Origin: Corynebacterium tuberculostearicum
Lineage (GTDB): Bacteria; Actinomycetota; Actinomycetes; Mycobacteriales; Mycobacteriaceae
Length of the DNA stretch: 64,000 nt
Direction of reading: 5' to 3'
Assembly: GCF_030506365.1 (NCBI RefSeq)
Contig: NZ_CP073092.1
Coordinates: forward strand, 248,001-312,000
The position numbers and the translations under genes were made by a program. Within the stretch, counting starts at the first letter, position 1; every line of letters begins with the position of its first letter. The notes beneath the pieces were generated by a model, which did not search any database, was not told the DNA's origin, and saw only the letters and a list, made by a program, of their open reading frames with translations. Of this stretch, positions 34,366 to 42,925 are shown piece by piece.

Positions 34366-35345
34366 TATAGGGCCTTAATCGGCAGATCGATGCGGTTCAA
34401 CATGTCCACATCCTTTTCAATCTGCTGGCCCAGGGTGGTCAGGTAGTTACCGGCGATAATGGCGTTGATGCCGCCGAGGAGGCCGCGCTCAGTGCCGTCG
34501 TCGCCAAGCGAAAGCTCGCGACCGCCGGCAAAACGCAAGGTGGTAGACGGCATAGCCAGGCGGAACGCCGCCACGGCGCGCAGGCCCTCACCCAAGGGAA
34601 CCAGCGGGCGATCCGCAAAGGGGGTGCCAGGTCGCGGGTCGAGGAAGTTCATCGGCACCTCGCACGGATCAATTTCTGCCAGCTGCGCGGCGAACTCGGC
34701 GCGCTGCTCCAAGGACTCGCCCATGCCGATGATGCCGCCGCAGCAAACCTCCATACCTACTTCGCGCACATAGTCCAGGGTCTGCTTGCGCTCCTCCCAG
34801 GTGTGGGTGGTGACCACATTGGGGAAGAAGGAGCGGGAGGTCTCCAGGTTGTGGTTATAGCGCTGCGCGCCCATATCCTTCAGGCGCTGCGCCTGCTCGC
34901 GGGTCAGGGTGCCCAGCGAGCAAGAAATCTCGATATCGACGGCGTCATTAATTGCGGCAATCGCCTCGCCCACCTGGTCCAGCAAGCGATCGTCCGGGGA
35001 CTTGACCGCAGCAACAATGCAGAACTCGGTGGCGCCGGACTTAGCGGTCTTCTGCGCCGCCTCCACCAGTTCCGGAATGTTCAGGCGCACGGCGCGCACC
35101 GGGGACTCAAAAAGACCGGACTGGGAACAGAAGTGGCAATCCTCTGGGCAGCCGCCGGTCTTAATGGAGATAATGCCTTCCACCGATACGTCCGGGCCAC
35201 ACCACTTCAGGCGGGTCTGGTGGGCAATATCGGCGATCTCCTCCAGCTGGGAATCCGGAACCTGCAATACCTGCAGTAGCTCTTCCTGGTTGAGGCCTTT
35301 GCCTTGCTCCAGGGCTTTCTCACGGGCGATGTCAACGATGCTCAT
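34365..35345 (-). CDS. bioB: Biotin synthase
   Basis: Radical-SAM enzyme inserting sulfur into dethiobiotin, the last step of biotin synthesis. 326 residues from the ATG at 35345 ([12 protein letters not shown]). The radical-SAM cluster motif [18 protein letters not shown] (about residue 70), GGIIGMGE, and the YNHNLETS motif for the auxiliary cluster are visible. The open frame extends to 35426, but the extension runs through the operator region and is not expected to be translated. A palindromic BioQ-type operator lies 16 bp upstream. There are no other bio genes here. Confidence 0.96.
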   Translation of the reverse strand: MSIVDIAREKALEQGKGLNQEELLQVLQVPDSQLEEIADIAHQTRLKWCGPDVSVEGIISIKTGGCPEDCHFCSQSGLFESPVRAVRLNIPELVEAAQKTAKSGATEFCIVAAVKSPDDRLLDQVGEAIAAINDAVDIEISCSLGTLTREQAQRLKDMGAQRYNHNLETSRSFFPNVVTTHTWEERKQTLDYVREVGMEVCCGGIIGMGESLEQRAEFAAQLAEIDPCEVPMNFLDPRPGTPFADRPLVPLGEGLRAVAAFRLAMPSTTLRFAGGRELSLGDDGTERGLLGGINAIIAGNYLTTLGQQIEKDVDMLNRIDLPIKAL

Positions 35346-35360
35346 GGTGGTAAACCCTAC

Positions 35361-35375
35361 TTGAACGGCGTTCAA
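35361..35375. promoter_or_regulatory. BioQ-type operator upstream of bioB
   Basis: TTGAACGGCGTTCAA is a palindrome with a 3-bp centre and agrees with the corynebacterial BioQ pattern TGAAC-N3-GTTAC except for the last two bases of the second half. It sits in the promoter region of bioB, so biotin-dependent repression by a BioQ (TetR family) encoded elsewhere is expected. Confidence 0.7.
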
Positions 35376-35424
35376 CTTTTGGTTAAAACCACATATAAAT
35401 CTGTACGGAACTACCCTCGGGGGC

Positions 35425-36735
35425 ATGACGCTTTATGATGACACCCTCTCCCTCCTCCAAGAGCTTATCCGCAATGCCTGCGTTAATGACCTCACCCCGG
35501 ATTCCGGCCATGAGGTGCGCAATGCGGATAGCCTGGAAAAATTCTTCGCGGGCGAAGACGTGCAGATTGAGCGCTTCGAGTCCCACCCGGGCCGCGTCTC
35601 CATCGTGGTGACCGTCCCCGGCGATCCGGACAAGGAACCGCTCACTCTCATGGGCCACACGGACGTCGTCCCCGTAGATGAGCCGAAGTGGACCAAGCCG
35701 CCTTTCGAGGCCCTCATCGAGGACGGCAAGCTCTACGGCCGCGGTTCCGTAGACATGCTCTTTATTACCGCCACCATGGCCGCCGTCACGCGCGAGGTCG
35801 CCCGCGCCGGTAACACGGGTGGCACCCTCGCCTTCGTCGGCATGGCCGATGAAGAGGCCCGCGGCGGCCTCGGCGTGCGCTTTATGTCCGAGAACCACCC
35901 CGATGCCTTTTCCTGGAAGAACTGCCTGTCTGAAACCGGCGGCAGCCACCTGCCCGGCGCGGTGGGCTTCAACGTGGGAGAAAAGGGCGCCGGTCAGCGC
36001 CGCCTGCACGTGCATGGCGATGCCGGCCATGGCTCCACGCCTTATGGCAAGGACTTTGCCATCGTGAAGATCGGCGAGGTGGCCCGCCGCATCGCCACCG
36101 CTGAGCCGCCCACAGCCTCCAATGAGATCTGGGAGGGCTTCGTGCGCACCTTCAAGTTTGATCCCCAGACGGAGCAAGAGCTTATCGACGGCACGGGGGA
36201 CTACTCCAAGTTCGGCAACCTCGACGCCTACGCCCACGCCTTTAGCCACACCACCATCGCCGAGACCGTACTGCGCGCGGGCGGCGCCATCAACGTGCTG
36301 CCTTCGCACGCCTACCTGGAAATGGATGTGCGCCCCTTCCCGGGCCAGACCCAGGAGGATCTGGATGACTTCCTGCGCAGCGCCCTCGGGGACATGGCCG
36401 ATGAGGTAGAAATCGAGCACCTCATCACCGAAGATGCCACGCAATCCTCCACCGATACCGAGCTCTGGCGGGCGATTGAGGCCACCTCCAAGGAATTCTT
36501 CCCCGACAAGGACGTTGTCCCAGTCCACGCCACCGGCGGCTCCGATCTGCGCTTCGCCCGCCGCAAGGGTGGCAATGCCTATGGCTTTGCCATGCACGCC
36601 GAGGGCCGCGATATGGCCAGTGCCAATTCGCAGCTGCACAGCCACGACGAGCACCTCTACCTAGAGGACCTCGAGCTCACCGTCCGCGCCTACCGCAGCC
36701 TGGTCAATCGCTTCCTCGGCCTGTCGCAGGCATAA
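35425..36735 (+). CDS. M20-family metallopeptidase / deacylase
   Basis: 436 residues of the M20 peptidase fold (dipeptidase, succinyl-diaminopimelate desuccinylase and acylase group). Metal ligands lie in [17 protein letters not shown] (His, Asp about 80), YGRGSVDM and [17 protein letters not shown] (catalytic Glu). A dimerisation domain ([14 protein letters not shown]) follows, with the last His ligand in [14 protein letters not shown]. No signal peptide, so probably cytoplasmic. It diverges from bioB and has no pathway neighbour that fixes its substrate. Confidence 0.9.
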   Translation: MTLYDDTLSLLQELIRNACVNDLTPDSGHEVRNADSLEKFFAGEDVQIERFESHPGRVSIVVTVPGDPDKEPLTLMGHTDVVPVDEPKWTKPPFEALIEDGKLYGRGSVDMLFITATMAAVTREVARAGNTGGTLAFVGMADEEARGGLGVRFMSENHPDAFSWKNCLSETGGSHLPGAVGFNVGEKGAGQRRLHVHGDAGHGSTPYGKDFAIVKIGEVARRIATAEPPTASNEIWEGFVRTFKFDPQTEQELIDGTGDYSKFGNLDAYAHAFSHTTIAETVLRAGGAINVLPSHAYLEMDVRPFPGQTQEDLDDFLRSALGDMADEVEIEHLITEDATQSSTDTELWRAIEATSKEFFPDKDVVPVHATGGSDLRFARRKGGNAYGFAMHAEGRDMASANSQLHSHDEHLYLEDLELTVRAYRSLVNRFLGLSQA

Positions 36736-36748
36736 CAAATGTGGCAAG

Positions 36749-37324
36749 ATGTCTGGCATGAGCTTTGCACGTAAGTCCGCGCTGCTTTCTGCAGCTACCG
36801 CCCTGACCGTAACCCTCGCCGCCCCTGCCGCTGCCCATGCCGACGCCGTTGATAACCTCCTCGACAAGATGCCTGCCGGCCAGATTTCCTGCTCCCAGGC
36901 ACAGCAGTACTGGACCAACTCCGCTGACTACAACCAGAAGAAGTCCCAGGCCCTCGCCGTTGCCACCGTGCACCCACGCGGCAACGAGGTCCGCGGCGCC
37001 ATCGGCCGCATGGATGAGGCCATTGCCCGCTGCGGCCTGAACGGCACCACCGGTCAGGGCAAGCCGGTCAACACCGGCGGCCAGCGCGGCAATGCTCCCG
37101 CACCGAAGCCAGCTCCGGCTCCGGCCCCTGCCTCTACTCCAGCCAAGAACGCCAAGGTCATCGAGCTGGGCACCATCCCTGGCCAGCCGACTGTCGATGT
37201 CCCCTTCCTAGGCCAGACCTTCCGCATCCCGGACGCGGCCAAGATTGCCCAGAACGTTGTATCCCAGTTCCAGCTGCCACAGATCCCGCAGATCCAGCAG
37301 CTACAGCAGCTGTCTTCCTTCTAA
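36749..37324 (+). CDS. Secreted, Pro/Ala-rich hypothetical protein
   Basis: 191 residues. A Sec signal peptide (FARKSALLSAATALTVTLAA then AAAHA before DAV) predicts export and cleavage near residue 32. The mature part has a helical domain with two cysteines (ISCSQAQQ and ARCGLNG), a flexible AlaPro linker (PAPKPAPAPAPASTPAK), a short domain with IPGQPTVDVPFLGQTF, and a Gln/Pro/Ile-rich end. Starts at 36749 and 36758 are both possible; neither has a good ribosome site. No function is recognised; similar cell-wall-zone proteins are common in corynebacteria. Confidence 0.75.
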   Translation: MSGMSFARKSALLSAATALTVTLAAPAAAHADAVDNLLDKMPAGQISCSQAQQYWTNSADYNQKKSQALAVATVHPRGNEVRGAIGRMDEAIARCGLNGTTGQGKPVNTGGQRGNAPAPKPAPAPAPASTPAKNAKVIELGTIPGQPTVDVPFLGQTFRIPDAAKIAQNVVSQFQLPQIPQIQQLQQLSSF

Positions 37325-37346
37325 GACTCTCACTTGGCCGGACCGC

Positions 37347-37652
37347 TTAGCGGTCTAGCTGAAAATAGATCCCGGCATGCGCACTGCAGCCGGGATTAAA
37401 TTTATGCCCACAGTGGGGACACGCAGGCGCGGCGGAGTAGGCATGATAGTTCATTTCGGTGCGGCAAGCGCCGCAGAGTACCGAGGGGGCGTCAACAAGC
37501 ATGGGCCCAAACTCATGCTCAGTGAACTCGGCGTGGCACAGCGCGCAGGCAAAATACTCGCCACAGGTGGCGCACTTATTGGCCACCACATCCAGCGGCG
37601 AATGCCAATGCTTGCACCGGCCCTCCGTATCAATCGCGCCGTGAATCTTCAT
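37347..37652 (-). CDS. CHY-type zinc-finger protein
   Basis: 101 residues with many Cys/His pairs: CKHWHSPLDVVANKCATCGEYFACALCHAEFTEHEFGP and CGACRTEMNYHAYSAAPACPHCGHKFNPGCSAH are read in order (listed here as two clusters of metal ligands). This is the CHY zinc-finger fold found in the yeast Hot13 and plant RCHY1 proteins. Role in bacteria is undefined. The start at 37652 lies 23 bp inside the end of the upstream gene. A 15-bp GACCGC...GCGGTC palindrome covers its stop codon. Confidence 0.8.
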   Translation of the reverse strand: MKIHGAIDTEGRCKHWHSPLDVVANKCATCGEYFACALCHAEFTEHEFGPMLVDAPSVLCGACRTEMNYHAYSAAPACPHCGHKFNPGCSAHAGIYFQLDR

Positions 37653-38469
37653 GGCCGTCAGCATACGCGCTGCCCTGCTGCCATTGCTGCTTCTTTTCCT
37701 CTGATTTCTTGGCATTGCGCACGGCCTGAATGCCCACCACGATGGCAATGATGAGCGGTACCCACACCTTGCTGTAATCCATGAGGAATACCAGCCAATC
37801 AGGCGGATCGATGTCGATGTTGAAGTCGAAATTCGGCACCGGCAGCTCTATCTGCGGAAACTCCGGTACGGGGAGCGCGATATCCGGCAGGTTAATCTCC
37901 GGCAGCTCCCAATCCGGAAGCAACCGGGACAAAATGCGGCTGATAATCGGACCGAGCACGATCACGCCGATGGCCCAGCCGGACTTTCCCAGCCCGCCTA
38001 GAAGCGGATACAGCACCCGTTTGAAAGAACTTTCCTCCATGGCGTGGCGGCGCTTCTCCCCCACGGAGCCGGCCGGCGGATCGAGGGCGACAGCCTCCTC
38101 CCCATTGCGGTAGTACACATCCAGGAGCTCGCCAAAGGGTGATGCCTGAATGTCCAGATAAGGTTTGCTGCGCGGGGCGGAATTCTCCAGAAGGGTGAGG
38201 TCTTTTTCAATCTTCTTCTTGAGCGAATAGCGGCCCGCGCGGGGCCGATCGTGGCGGCTGCGTACCTGACCATTCACCACAATTTGCAGGCGTGGGCTGG
38301 GGTTCTTCTGCCAAAGCCGAAGGCGCTCCGGCAGCGAAGCATCGCCTGGAACCGGGGTATAGTCCTTCGCCTTCTTCGGCCACTCACCTAACTCAGCGAA
38401 CTCGGCATCGTATCCGCGCTGCACCTCGATGGTGCCCACCTCGGGGTGCTCTAGGCGCCAGGTCTCCAT
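37630..38469 (-). CDS. Hypothetical membrane protein with Pro/Leu periodic segment
   Basis: 279 residues from METWRLEHPEVG. The N-terminal 150 residues are soluble (GTIEVQRGYDAEF; LRLWQKNPSPRLQIVVNGQV; basic KKKIEKD). Then come a hydrophobic segment (about 166-190) and a segment with repeating P-x(I/L)-x-LP units, such as LPEINLPDIALPVPEFPQIE. A second hydrophobic helix near 245 and a charged tail follow. No domain is recognised. It is coupled to the preceding small membrane-protein gene (TAATG), so they may act together. Confidence 0.7.
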   Translation of the reverse strand: METWRLEHPEVGTIEVQRGYDAEFAELGEWPKKAKDYTPVPGDASLPERLRLWQKNPSPRLQIVVNGQVRSRHDRPRAGRYSLKKKIEKDLTLLENSAPRSKPYLDIQASPFGELLDVYYRNGEEAVALDPPAGSVGEKRRHAMEESSFKRVLYPLLGGLGKSGWAIGVIVLGPIISRILSRLLPDWELPEINLPDIALPVPEFPQIELPVPNFDFNIDIDPPDWLVFLMDYSKVWVPLIIAIVVGIQAVRNAKKSEEKKQQWQQGSAYADGHEDSRRD

Positions 38470-38834
38470 TAGCTCTTCCCTGCCTTGGAGCCCACCACGG
38501 CACCTAGCTTGCTCGCGGCCCATGCCAGAAAGACAAACACTGGGAGGTAAATCCACGTTCCCTCATTGAAATAGAGGGACATGGCGGCAAAATAGGCCAG
38601 CCCTGCCACACAGAAGATGGTCCAGGAGGCGCGGAAAGTGGCGCCGTCGACAAGAGCAATGACCACCGTCAGCACGGCCATGAGGATGAGCAGAACTACG
38701 CCGGAGACTAGGTGATAGACCGCGGGCGGAAGGCCAACAAAGACCGCGGCCATGGCGATGGGCGCCCACCACTGCCACCACACGCGGGCGGGCTCGTCCT
38801 TTGCTTCTGCTTCTTCCGCTAGCTCCTCAAACAC
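38469..38834 (-). CDS. Small membrane protein, unknown function
   Basis: 121 residues: acidic N-terminus (MFEELAEEAEAKDEPAR), then four hydrophobic segments (about 25-45, 48-66, 72-90, 93-112) and a short basic end. The stop codon shares a base with the next gene's ATG. No homology recognised. Confidence 0.65.
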   Translation of the reverse strand: MFEELAEEAEAKDEPARVWWQWWAPIAMAAVFVGLPPAVYHLVSGVVLLILMAVLTVVIALVDGATFRASWTIFCVAGLAYFAAMSLYFNEGTWIYLPVFVFLAWAASKLGAVVGSKAGKS

Positions 38835-38952
38835 GCACCCAACCTATCACAGGGCTTGGCAGAACTTATGGGGGAGAAATCCTCCCCGTGGTCGGCCTAA
38901 TCCTCCCCGGGGAGGATACCGCGATGAGCAGGGCATACCTAGCGTTGAGTGT

Positions 38953-39387
38953 ATGAAAAGCACACCACTCATCCTCGCGGCGGGCGTGGTATTTGGCGCC
39001 ATCTATGGCACCAATGCACTCCTGCCAGACTTTTATGACAACCCTACGTCTGAAGTGCAGGTCGGCTCGGCCCGCATCCCCGGATTATCCTGCACGGAAG
39101 AAGATGGCTCCACCAGCAGTGAACCACGCTGGGACTGTGACGGCACCCAGATCCGCGCTAAAGAAGTCGGCGTACAGGACAAAGACCAAGCCACCCGACG
39201 CTACCTCCGGGCAATGGGTGAAGGTACGGCCATGCCGGAAGGAGACATCGACCGCGACGGGGATAAGCGCACGCTTAGCGATGGCGACCTCGTAGCCATC
39301 AGCATTGAGGGCGATGGCCTCACCACGTTCCTCTCCCTGCGCGGACCGCGCGCTGCAGAACTTGCCCAGGAGGTAGAAAAAGCATGA
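38953..39387 (+). CDS. Small exported or membrane-anchored hypothetical protein
   Basis: 144 residues beginning MKSTPLILAAGVVFGAIYGT, a single N-terminal hydrophobic helix. A polar domain follows with two cysteines (IPGLSCTEED and PRWDCDGTQI) that could form a disulfide. The open frame runs upstream to 38752, but an in-frame ATG with AGCGTTGAGTGT before it fits the start of the helix. Its stop overlaps the PrsW-like gene start (ATGA), which ties the two genes together. Function is unknown. Confidence 0.65.
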   Translation: MKSTPLILAAGVVFGAIYGTNALLPDFYDNPTSEVQVGSARIPGLSCTEEDGSTSSEPRWDCDGTQIRAKEVGVQDKDQATRRYLRAMGEGTAMPEGDIDRDGDKRTLSDGDLVAISIEGDGLTTFLSLRGPRAAELAQEVEKA

Positions 39388-40184
39388 AGAATCTGTACTG
39401 GCTATCTATCGCTTTCGGCCTGGTGGTCTCCGGCTTCTTTTTGGCTGGTCGTCGGTTTACCGAGGTTGGCCTCCTCGGCGCACTCATCTGCGCTGGCCTG
39501 ACGCTTGGATTGGGATTCTGGTGGTTTAGGCCGCGACCAGTGTGGCAGGGCATCCTGTGGGGCGCGCTCGCCCAGCCGGTGGTGGTAAGCCTCAACGACC
39601 AGATGGTGGGAATTTCAAACAAGCTGGGGCTTGCCTACCTAGACGCGGCTTTTTACTCACCGCTTCCAGAAGAAACCATCAAGCTCCTCGGCGTTGTCAT
39701 TATCGTTGCAGCCTTTAAGAACGTGCGGCATCCCTACCAAGCCGCCGCGATCGGCATGGCCGTAGGCCTTGGTTTTGATGCCATGGAAAATGTGCCGTTC
39801 ATCCTCCACGCGGCCATCGATAACTTGGACGGCGACCTCTGGGGCGTCATCATTACCGGTATCGGACGATTCTTCGTTGGCGCCTTTAGCCATGCACTGT
39901 ATACGGGGGTTGCGGCATGGGGCGTCGGCAAGCTCTATGCGGGCGCGCGCCACGGGTATTGGCAGGTCGCCGGATTCTGGCTGGCCGCTATTGCCCTACA
40001 TACCTTGTTCAATGGCGCGACCATGATTGCGGGTGAGTGGCCGGCGACCATCCTTGTTATCGCCCTCATCACCTGGACGCTTATTATCTGGGGCCTGCGA
40101 TTCATGCGCAAGCAGGACAAGAAACACGCGGCACAAAGCAGCGAAAAGTCCCTACCCGCTAAAGATTCGGAATATAGCTCCTGA
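39384..40184 (+). CDS. PrsW-family intramembrane metalloprotease
   Basis: 266 residues with about 8 hydrophobic segments. The family motif EExxK is seen as PLPEETIKLLGVVIIV (about residue 95). Later are GLGFDAMENVPFILHA (with Glu), FVGAFSHALYTGVAAWGVG (His about 175) and ALHTLFNGA, the residues expected to hold a metal ion in the membrane. PrsW of Bacillus cleaves an anti-sigma factor; no anti-sigma gene is adjacent here. The coupled small exported protein upstream is a candidate partner. Confidence 0.86.
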   Translation: MKNLYWLSIAFGLVVSGFFLAGRRFTEVGLLGALICAGLTLGLGFWWFRPRPVWQGILWGALAQPVVVSLNDQMVGISNKLGLAYLDAAFYSPLPEETIKLLGVVIIVAAFKNVRHPYQAAAIGMAVGLGFDAMENVPFILHAAIDNLDGDLWGVIITGIGRFFVGAFSHALYTGVAAWGVGKLYAGARHGYWQVAGFWLAAIALHTLFNGATMIAGEWPATILVIALITWTLIIWGLRFMRKQDKKHAAQSSEKSLPAKDSEYSS

Positions 40185-40232
40185 GCTGGATCAATGCGAA
40201 GAAAAAGGCTCGTGTCCGAGGGGTGTTATAAG

Positions 40233-40257
40233 GTGTGAATCGTACACAAGTTCACAC
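40233..40257. promoter_or_regulatory. Inverted repeat upstream of the HNH gene
   Basis: GTGTGAA and TTCACAC are exact inverted repeats with an 11-bp spacer, 23 bp before the ATG of the HNH gene, and a second weaker dyad (ATCGT...ACGAT) overlaps. A regulator-binding site is possible. Confidence 0.35.
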
Positions 40258-40279
40258 GATATTTTAGGTACGATGCGCC

Positions 40280-41476
40280 ATGGAAGAACCCTACTTTTCC
40301 ACGACCAACACCACCGACCCCACCACACGCTTAGCCTTTGAGATGCGAAAGGCGGAATACGAGTTCTGGGTGAACCAAATCCCAGAACTCGATTCTGATT
40401 TCGAATTAGTTACCCAATCCCTCTACCGCACCACCGGCGTTAATGAAGGCCGGATTGGCCATATCCTCATGGCGCTGCACCGCTTGGAAGAGCTGCCCGA
40501 GCTCCAAGCGCTGCAGCACCGCCTCTATCACTTGGACCTCGACCGGATTATCGCCATCAATAAGTCCCTCAACCGCTTGGGCAATCCGACGCCAGAGGTG
40601 GTGGCGCGCATCGATGAGCAGCTCACCGCTTACCTCACCCCTACCCGGCCCAACCAGGCCATGCGCACACAGGCGCAGATCAAGCGCAAGCTCAACGAGC
40701 TCATCAACCTCGCCGATGACACGCTAGCCGTCACCCAGGGCCCTACACAGCCGCGCTACACCATGGAAAATTGGGGCGATAACACCTCGGCGGTGACTTT
40801 GAGTGCGGACCCGGCGGTTATCGCGAGCGTCGATAAGTGCGTCCGGCAGACCGCGCTGGAGCTAGATTGCTCGCTTGCCGACGCCGCCGTTGCACTCCTC
40901 ACCGGCCGCACCCAAGCCCCCGAGATCATCCTCAACGCCTACAAGGCCACCGACGTGCCCAATTCCCCGACGTTTATCGAATCCGTGGGCTGGCTCGACC
41001 CGGCGCGCTCCAATGCGCTGCCCTACACCAAATTCCGGGAGATGGACCCTAACCACGAGGTCAAGGGCTACGTCACTCCCGCCGCCATGGCCGCATACCT
41101 GGAAGGCGTCGACGGCACCTGCCGCTACCCCGGCTGCAACCGCCCGGCATCTGCCTGCCAGAAGGATCACCGCATCAACCACGCGGACGGCGGGCCGACC
41201 ACGCCGGCAAACCTCGCCTGCTTATGCCAGCACCACCACAACGTAAAGACCGACGGCCGGGCCTTTTATGTCATGGATCCACATACACGCGACATCATCT
41301 GGCTTTTTGAGGACGGCACCTGGACCACCACCGAACCCTCTGGCCCATTGGCGCAGAAGAACAAGAACTGGGTGCAGACCTTCGCCCAAACCATGACCTC
41401 CCACCGCGCCCGAGCATATGAAGAGGCGCAAGAACTCATGCGCCAGCAGAAAACCACCCCTAGGGAGGAGGAATAA
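40280..41476 (+). CDS. DUF222-type HNH endonuclease-domain protein
   Basis: 398 residues. The N-terminal 250 residues are helical with repeated RLEELPELQALQHRLYHLDL-like segments, as in DUF222 proteins. An HNH motif lies near 290: CRYPGCNRPASACQKDHRIN, then HADGG, NLACLCQHHHNVKTDG, providing Cys, DH, N and H residues. Such genes are present in many copies in actinobacterial genomes, often mobile or repeat-associated; their function is unclear. A short inverted repeat sits in its promoter. Confidence 0.84.
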   Translation: MEEPYFSTTNTTDPTTRLAFEMRKAEYEFWVNQIPELDSDFELVTQSLYRTTGVNEGRIGHILMALHRLEELPELQALQHRLYHLDLDRIIAINKSLNRLGNPTPEVVARIDEQLTAYLTPTRPNQAMRTQAQIKRKLNELINLADDTLAVTQGPTQPRYTMENWGDNTSAVTLSADPAVIASVDKCVRQTALELDCSLADAAVALLTGRTQAPEIILNAYKATDVPNSPTFIESVGWLDPARSNALPYTKFREMDPNHEVKGYVTPAAMAAYLEGVDGTCRYPGCNRPASACQKDHRINHADGGPTTPANLACLCQHHHNVKTDGRAFYVMDPHTRDIIWLFEDGTWTTTEPSGPLAQKNKNWVQTFAQTMTSHRARAYEEAQELMRQQKTTPREEE

Positions 41477-41504
41477 AACCAGCAGCTTCCCTACAGTGGC
41501 TGGT

Positions 41505-42083
41505 ATGACGCAAAATTTATTCACACTTGACGAGCTCGTAATTACCCAGACCAAGTCCTTCCTCAACGATCAGTTCATGATCACCGATCTAGACGGCACC
41601 CCTGTGGGCACCATCCTTCAGTCCACCAGTCTCAAAGACATGGTGTTTAAATCCTCTCGCAGCTTGGAGGTTGCCATCACGGATGCTGAAGGCAACCCGC
41701 TACAGACGGTCATGACGATTTCGGACCCGCCGAATTTTCTGCGGGATACCTACGAGGTGCACTTGCCGGGAATTGAGCAACCTATGGCTGTTATCACCAA
41801 GCGCTTTTCCATGCTCAAGACAAAATTGGACTTGACCATGGAGGGCTTTCCTGACGTCGAAATTCACGGCGACTTCTGGGATTGGAATTTGACTATTACC
41901 TCGCGGGGCCGCCGGCTTGCCAACGTCACCAACGAGTGGACCGGCGTAGGCAACTACTTCATGGGCAAAAATACGTACTGCCTGGCCATCACCGCGGGGC
42001 TCAACGAGCAACAGCACGCTGCCATCCTCGGCGCTGTAATGAGCATGGATATGCTGCGCACTAAGCAAAAGAACAGCGACTAG
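41505..42083 (+). CDS. LURP-one / Tubby-C-terminal-like protein
   Basis: 192 residues from MTQNLFTLDELVITQ. Repeating beta-strand pattern typical of the LURP-one (YxjI/scramblase-like) fold: FMITDLDGTPVGTILQ, RSLEVAITDAEGNPLQTVM, and ITSRGRRLANVTNEWTG. Suggested roles include lipid binding, but none is established. The open frame extends upstream into the HNH gene, but an ATG follows the short intergenic gap. The last 45 bp of this gene reappear at 50614-50658, and an IS6 remnant begins 3 bp after its stop. Confidence 0.8.
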   Translation: MTQNLFTLDELVITQTKSFLNDQFMITDLDGTPVGTILQSTSLKDMVFKSSRSLEVAITDAEGNPLQTVMTISDPPNFLRDTYEVHLPGIEQPMAVITKRFSMLKTKLDLTMEGFPDVEIHGDFWDWNLTITSRGRRLANVTNEWTGVGNYFMGKNTYCLAITAGLNEQQHAAILGAVMSMDMLRTKQKNSD

Positions 42084-42085
42084 AA

Positions 42086-42886
42086 AGTGCTGTTGCAAAG
42101 TTGGGCGGAGAGCAGCGAAGACTCAGTTTCTCATTCCCTGACGGCCGCTGCGTGTGGGCGTTGTTAGGCCGTCTCGAGGACCCGGTTGACGATCCCCGCG
42201 TCCGGGGTCGGTTGCCCGTAGGCAAACATCACGCCATGCCCTTTCCGCAATGAGTACATCGCCTCCATCCCTTTCGGCCCGAGGATCCGCTTCAGCCGAC
42301 CATGGTCGCCTTCCAGGATGGTGTTGAGGTATTTCACCTGCCGGTGTTCCACTGTTGGCGGGCAGATTCCCTCTGACTTCAACTCGGCGATTACCCTGGC
42401 TAGTGAGGGTGCTTTATCGGCGTTGATCACTCTGGGATACCCGGCTGACGCATTGGATCTGACGGCCTTGGCCAGGAAGCGCTTCGCTGCGGCCACGTTC
42501 CGCTTCGAAGAGAGGTAAAAGTCCAGGGTCTGACCACCGGCGGTGATCGCCCGATAGAGATAGCACCACCTGCCGCCGACCCGGATATAGGTCTCATCCA
42601 CCCGCCAGGAACTAGCCTGCCAGTCAGGTACCTGCCGGGACCACCGTATTTGCTTGTCCAGCTCAGGGGCGTATTTCTGGACCCAGCGGTAGATCGTGGT
42701 GTGATCGACCGGCACGCCCCGCTGAAGTCATCATTTCCTCCAGATCGCGGTAGCTCACCCCGTAGCGGCAGTACCACCGCACTGCCCACAGAATGATGCC
42801 ACGGGGAAATGACGACCAGAGAAAATACCCAAGGCTGTGACTATTTCACGTCACTCTTCCTACTGCCCCAACTTTGCAACAGCACC
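42086..42886 (-). mobile_element. Decayed IS6-family element (copy 1)
   Basis: Ends are the near-identical inverted repeats AGTGCTGTTGCAAAG (left) and CTTTGCAACAGCACC (right). About 801 bp, against 843 bp for the intact copy at 52721. No target duplication is visible (left flank GACTAGAA, right flank TTTCAGGG), so it is likely to have arrived by or undergone recombination. It marks the left edge of the copper region and is in the same orientation as copy 2. Confidence 0.85.
42164..42832 (-). pseudogene. IS6-family transposase, frameshifted and internally deleted
   Basis: Compared with the intact transposase at 52799, the start ATG is changed to TTG, one base is lost early, and one base is gained before PVDHTTIYRW. 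Together these leave about 90 bp out of frame with a stop inside. A further 42 bp (14 codons, the segment AFKNRISAYRTLKG) is missing between RILGPKG and MEAM, downstream of the catalytic Glu region. The DDE residues themselves remain (WRVDETY, INADKAPS, LEGDHGR). It cannot make functional transposase. Confidence 0.88.
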
Positions 42887-42925
42887 TTTCAGGGTCATAT
42901 GGGGGCAGTGGAGAGAAGTGGTGGA

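Noticed and set aside
37341..37355. Palindrome GACCGC...GCGGTC as a terminator
   Set aside because: The stem is short with almost no loop and lies over the stop codon of the CHY gene without a T-run, so a terminator call is not supported.
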